NCBI GenBank assembly: GCA_017592775.1
Contig: JAGFNJ010000042.1
Coordinates: 1-46,715 of the forward strand
Direction: 5' to 3'
Source: Candidatus Accumulibacter conexus
Lineage (GTDB): Bacteria; Pseudomonadota; Gammaproteobacteria; Burkholderiales; Rhodocyclaceae
Length of the DNA: 46,715 bases
The position numbers were made by a program, and so were the translations under genes. Below the pieces are notes generated by a model. The model was not told the origin of the DNA, did no database searches, and was given only the letters and a program-made list of their open reading frames with translations. The first letter of the stretch is position 1. Each line of letters starts with the position of its first letter. This document shows positions 43,294 to 46,715 of the stretch, piece by piece.

Positions 43294-46149
43294 TTACTTC
43301 TGCGTCTCGACCATCACCAGCGGCTCTTCGGAGACGACTACCGGTGCCCGTCGGCGCCGCGGCTGTCTGAGCGGTGCGTCGTCGATGGTTTCCGGTGGCG
43401 CTCCTCGAGTGTCGTCGCGGCTGGTCTCGACCATGATCAGGCCGCTCTCCGCGACCAGTTGCTGGAGGGTCGGCGACGCCGGCAGCGATGCGGCAGGCTG
43501 GGCGAGCACCTGGTTCGGCTCGGCCTGAAGGATGGCGACACTCGCCGGAAGCGCGGTGGCCGCCGGCGTGTCGGCGGCGGGTGCCACCTTCGGTGCTTCC
43601 ACGTCGGCTGCGGTGTCGACCGTTGCGCGGCCGTCGACCGCCATCGGGGCATCCGCATCCAGCCCCTGGTTGACGCTCGCCGGTGCTGTGCTGGCGAGCG
43701 CCGTGACCACTTCCGGGGTCGCGGGTGGCGGCTCGGTGGCTACCGCCGGCAGTTCCGCGAGCACGGCGGGGTCTGCCGTGACCGCTGTGGTGGCACCCTG
43801 CTGATCTGCCGTCGGCGCGACCGCTGTGCGTGCCGGTTGGCCGGTGGCGCTTGCCGGCAGTGCCGCCCCCGGTATGTCGACTGCCGTGCCGGCGATTGCC
43901 GTGCTCGTCTCGACGCTCTCGCCGCTCTGGGTTTCGGCCAGGCTCTCGACCCTTTCACCGCGCTCGCGACGCCCACCGCGACGCCCGCGGCGGCGGCCAT
44001 TGCTGACCGGCTCGTCACCTGACGGACGCGGCTCGCTCAGCGCCGCGGCGCCCGGGAGGAGAGGCGCCGGCGCGACAGCTACCGTGGTTTCGGCGACCGC
44101 CAAGGCTGGTTGCTCCTTGCGTTCGGCGCGTGGCGCGCCTCTCTGCCGACGCGGCTCGCGCGTTTCGTTCGGATCGCGTGGCTCGCGCGCTTCGCGCGGT
44201 TCGCGTGGTGTGCGGGGTCTTTGGGGCTCGCTTCGGGCGACGGCGGGGACCGCTTGTGTCGGCTGCGCTGATGCGTCGCTCTGTTCGCGGCCGGCGCGTG
44301 TCTCGGGAACGTCGCGTGCTTCGTCACGGCGAGGGGGGCGAGGTCCGCTGCGCCGCGCATCGCGTTGCGCCTCGCGCGGCGGGCCGCTGCGTCGCGGCGG
44401 CACGGGCTCCGCCACGGCAGGCGGGGCTGCCTCCGGCTTGCGCCGGAACCAGGACAGAATCCTGGTCAGGAAGCGGTTGCCGCTCGTTGCCGGTGGCTCG
44501 GCCGCGGCCGGTTGCGGCTCGCCGACGAGCGGGGCCGGCTGCGCTGTCGTTACACCCTTGATGGCCGCTTCCGGGCGGGCGGCCCTGCCATCACCCGCTG
44601 CCGGTGCTTCGCTGCCGGCGTCATTAGTCGGCATGTCCACCATGCGGTACGATGCCTGTTGCAGATCGTCCTGAGCCAACTCGTCATGGCGGACGCGCAC
44701 GACGGAGTGTTGTGGAGTCTCGAGGTGGATGTTGGGAATCAGCAGGATGCTTACCTTGTGGCGCAGTTCGACGGCCTGGACATCGGTGCGCTTTTCGTTG
44801 AGCAGGAAGGTCGCGACATCGACGGGGACCTGCGCATGGACGGCGGCCGTGTTGTCCTTCATCGCCTCCTCTTCGAGAATGCGCAGGATGTGCAGAGCGG
44901 CTGACTCGGTGCTGCGGATGTGGCCGGTTCCCGAGCAGCGCGGGCAGGGGATGTAGCTGGTTTCGGCGAGTGCCGGGCGCAGGCGCTGGCGCGAGAGTTC
45001 GAGCAGGCCAAAACGGCTGATCTTGCCGGTCTGCACGCGCGCCCGGTCGAAGCGCAGGGCATCGCGGATGCGATTCTCGACTTCGCGCTGGTTGCGTGCG
45101 TTTTCCATGTCGATGAAGTCGATGATGATCAGACCGCCGAGATCGCGCAGGCGCAGTTGGCGGGCCACCTCTTCAGCCGCTTCGAGGTTGGTCTTGAGGG
45201 CCGTTTCCTCGATGTCGGCGCCACGCGTCGCGCGGCCCGAGTTGACGTCCACCGAAACCAGCGCTTCGGTATGGTCGATGACGATGGCACCGCCCGAGGG
45301 CAGGCCGACCTGACGCGAGTAGGCAGACTCGATCTGATGCTCGATCTGAAAACGCGAGAACAAGGGCACGTCGTCCCGATAGCGCTTGATGCGATTGACG
45401 GTGCCGGGCATCACGTGCGACATGAACTGCTGCGCCTGATCATAGACCTCGTCGGTATCAATCAGGATTTCACCGATATCGGGCTGGAAATAGTCGCGGA
45501 TCGCACGGATCACCAGACTGCCTTCCTGGTAGATGAGGAAGGCGCCCTTCTGCTGCTGGGCGGCGTCTTCAATGGCTTTCCACAACTGCAAGAGGTAGTT
45601 GAGGTCCCACTGGAGTTCTTCGCCGTTGCGCCCGATGGCCGCGGTACGGGCGATCAGACTCATGCCTGGCGGCACCTGCAGTTGATCCATCACCTCGCGC
45701 AACTCTGTACGCTCGGTGCCCTCGACACGCCGCGAGACGCCGCCGCCGCGCGGATTGTTCGGCATCAGGACGAGATAGCGGCCGGCGAGACTGACGAAAG
45801 TCGTCAGCGCAGCCCCTTTGTTGCCTCGCTCGTCCTTGTCGACCTGGACGATCAACTCCTGGCCTTCGCGCAGCGCCTCCTTGATCGTCGCGCGACTGGT
45901 CTCGACGCCGGGCTGGAAGAAGGCGCGCGACACTTCCTTGAAGGGCAGGAAGCCATGCCGCTCCGCTCCGTAGTCGACAAAAGCGGCTTCCAGGCTGGGC
46001 TCGATGCGGGTAATGACTGCTTTATAAATGTTGCTCTTTTTCTGTTCCTTGGCGGCCGATTCAATGTCCAGGTCAATGAGCTTCTGACCGTCGACAATGG
46101 CAACACGCAGTTCCTCGGCCTGTGTTGCGTTGAAAAGCATTCGTTTCAT
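43294..46149 (-). CDS. rne: Ribonuclease E
   Basis: 951 residues. Endonuclease that starts most mRNA decay and matures rRNA and tRNA; scaffold of the degradosome at the inner membrane. N-terminal half: [22 protein letters not shown], an S1 domain (about 35-120), 5'-sensor region, then the metal-binding aspartates in [11 protein letters not shown] and [16 protein letters not shown], and the zinc-link CPRCSGTG near residue 402. The C-terminal half (about 520-951) is low-complexity, with Arg-rich RNA-binding patches (RREARRPRD-like, [18 protein letters not shown]) and Ala/Pro-rich linkers. It ends in a short conserved-looking [19 protein letters not shown] 9 bases upstream fixes the ATG at 46149. 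Confidence 0.96.
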   Translation of the reverse strand: MKRMLFNATQAEELRVAIVDGQKLIDLDIESAAKEQKKSNIYKAVITRIEPSLEAAFVDYGAERHGFLPFKEVSRAFFQPGVETSRATIKEALREGQELIVQVDKDERGNKGAALTTFVSLAGRYLVLMPNNPRGGGVSRRVEGTERTELREVMDQLQVPPGMSLIARTAAIGRNGEELQWDLNYLLQLWKAIEDAAQQQKGAFLIYQEGSLVIRAIRDYFQPDIGEILIDTDEVYDQAQQFMSHVMPGTVNRIKRYRDDVPLFSRFQIEHQIESAYSRQVGLPSGGAIVIDHTEALVSVDVNSGRATRGADIEETALKTNLEAAEEVARQLRLRDLGGLIIIDFIDMENARNQREVENRIRDALRFDRARVQTGKISRFGLLELSRQRLRPALAETSYIPCPRCSGTGHIRSTESAALHILRILEEEAMKDNTAAVHAQVPVDVATFLLNEKRTDVQAVELRHKVSILLIPNIHLETPQHSVVRVRHDELAQDDLQQASYRMVDMPTNDAGSEAPAAGDGRAARPEAAIKGVTTAQPAPLVGEPQPAAAEPPATSGNRFLTRILSWFRRKPEAAPPAVAEPVPPRRSGPPREAQRDARRSGPRPPRRDEARDVPETRAGREQSDASAQPTQAVPAVARSEPQRPRTPREPREAREPRDPNETREPRRQRGAPRAERKEQPALAVAETTVAVAPAPLLPGAAALSEPRPSGDEPVSNGRRRGRRGGRRERGERVESLAETQSGESVETSTAIAGTAVDIPGAALPASATGQPARTAVAPTADQQGATTAVTADPAVLAELPAVATEPPPATPEVVTALASTAPASVNQGLDADAPMAVDGRATVDTAADVEAPKVAPAADTPAATALPASVAILQAEPNQVLAQPAASLPASPTLQQLVAESGLIMVETSRDDTRGAPPETIDDAPLRQPRRRRAPVVVSEEPLVMVETQK

Positions 46150-46715
46150 AGAAGGATCTCCCGCGCGCTTTCACGGGGGGGACATGCCTGGTGCAGGCAG
46201 CAGCGGATTAGTTGTTCGAGGGATGCCTGAGGGGGGCTTTCCGGTAGTGCAACTAATAGGGGTTCTCGCCAACGCAGTGACTTGTCGGGCCTTGAACGTC
46301 AAGGACTCGGGAATCTGCCTGGGCCGCTCCACAGGTGCTAGGCGCGCGCAGTTCAAGTAGTATCGCTACTTCGTGGTGAGCGTACTTAACCAGGTGACCA
46401 GCGTTGAGTGATCTCGCGCAGGTTGGCGCAAGTGAGGCGGCTGAGGCCTGCCGGAAAGTGCGTCGCAAGTGCTTCAGAATCGGCGTCGCTCGACGGTCTA
46501 ACGGGTCAGCGCCTCTTTCAACACAAGACGCAAATCAACTGAAGTATATTCAAAATGGTGGAAGTTAGCAAAAGCTCTGTAACTCAGGCAGCCCTGACGC
46601 ATGACCCTGCCGAATCGGGGTCGTTTGCCGGAGGCCCGTGCTTTCGCCGCTGGAGCGGTCAGATCGCGGGGGGCTGGCGGCAAGTGAGGGCTGGATGCGC
46701 GTGTGGTATGGGGTG
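46150..46715. other. rne leader and upstream region to the window edge
   Basis: 566 bases without a convincing gene. The predicted rne promoter at 46543-46571 implies a 5' untranslated region of about 385 bases. In it ATTAGTTG (46207-46214) pairs perfectly with CAACTAAT (46250-46257), and a C/G-rich hairpin (CCCG/CGGG, near 46160-46180) lies close to the start. E. coli rne has a 361-base leader with hairpins used for autoregulation. In relatives rluC usually runs divergently from here; it would begin beyond 46715. Confidence 0.55.
46543..46571 (-). promoter_or_regulatory. Predicted sigma70-type promoter of rne
   Basis: On the minus strand TTGCTA (46571-46566), exactly 17 bases, TATACT (46548-46543). 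Four and five of six consensus matches respectively, in the only AT-rich stretch of the region. Transcription would start near 46536. Confidence 0.6.

Noticed and set aside
44920-46230. 436-codon plus-strand frame opposite rne
   Set aside because: Antisense shadow of the conserved catalytic half of RNase E; it has no domain of its own.

Overview
The window looks like a chromosomal segment of a GC-rich betaproteobacterium, most probably Rhodocyclales and close to Candidatus Accumulibacter. This is inferred from protein style, gene order (envC-ctpA-moeB, glyA-nrdR-ribD, an rne gene with a long leader) and a class I polyphosphate kinase 2 beside acetate and anaplerotic genes. I had no database search. 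I see no insertion sequence, CRISPR array, tRNA or rRNA gene.

Layout. (1) 1-9852, minus strand: a two-gene unit. A small membrane-anchored protein of unknown function is followed 2 bases later by a giant RTX protein. The RTX gene is open for 2986 codons and runs off the left edge. It carries an N-terminal alpha/beta-hydrolase (lipase-like) domain, many calcium-binding RTX repeats and two cadherin-like domains. A promoter and a good match to a Pho box lie upstream (9996-10028). (2) 10092-13510: a small hypothetical gene divergent from glyA-nrdR-ribD, which overlap or abut. (3) 13503-17597, minus: envC-ctpA-hypothetical-moeB operon, converging on ribD with an 8-base overlap. (4) 17647-20734, plus: an ArsR regulator with a cysteine pair spaced like persulfide sensors, rhodanese and glutaredoxin, then secB, an SH3-domain protein and gpsA. 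(5) 21028-23583, minus: malQ and a YSC84/SYLF lipid-binding protein, separated by a hairpin-rich gap. (6) 24067-26665, plus: a MaoC-phosphotransacetylase fusion and acetate kinase, converging on fabI (minus). (7) 27877-36005, plus: ppc, an unrecognised coiled-coil protein, a DUF1622 membrane protein, then DUF2252 and SulP translationally coupled. (8) 36065-42920, minus: ppk2 and a complete tripartite RND efflux operon (adaptor, pump, outer-membrane channel). (9) 43294-46149, minus: RNase E, with a good promoter at 46543-46571 and a leader of roughly 385 bases.

How it fits together. Most genes are housekeeping: one-carbon and riboflavin metabolism, cell-division amidase control, periplasmic proteolysis, protein export, phospholipid precursor synthesis and RNA decay. 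The acetyl-CoA/acetyl-phosphate/acetate genes, PEP carboxylase and PPK2 fit a lifestyle built on acetate uptake and polyphosphate. The parts most worth a second look are the RTX hydrolase unit with its unknown partner and possible phosphate control, and the ArsR-rhodanese-glutaredoxin unit, which looks like a sulfane-sulfur response.
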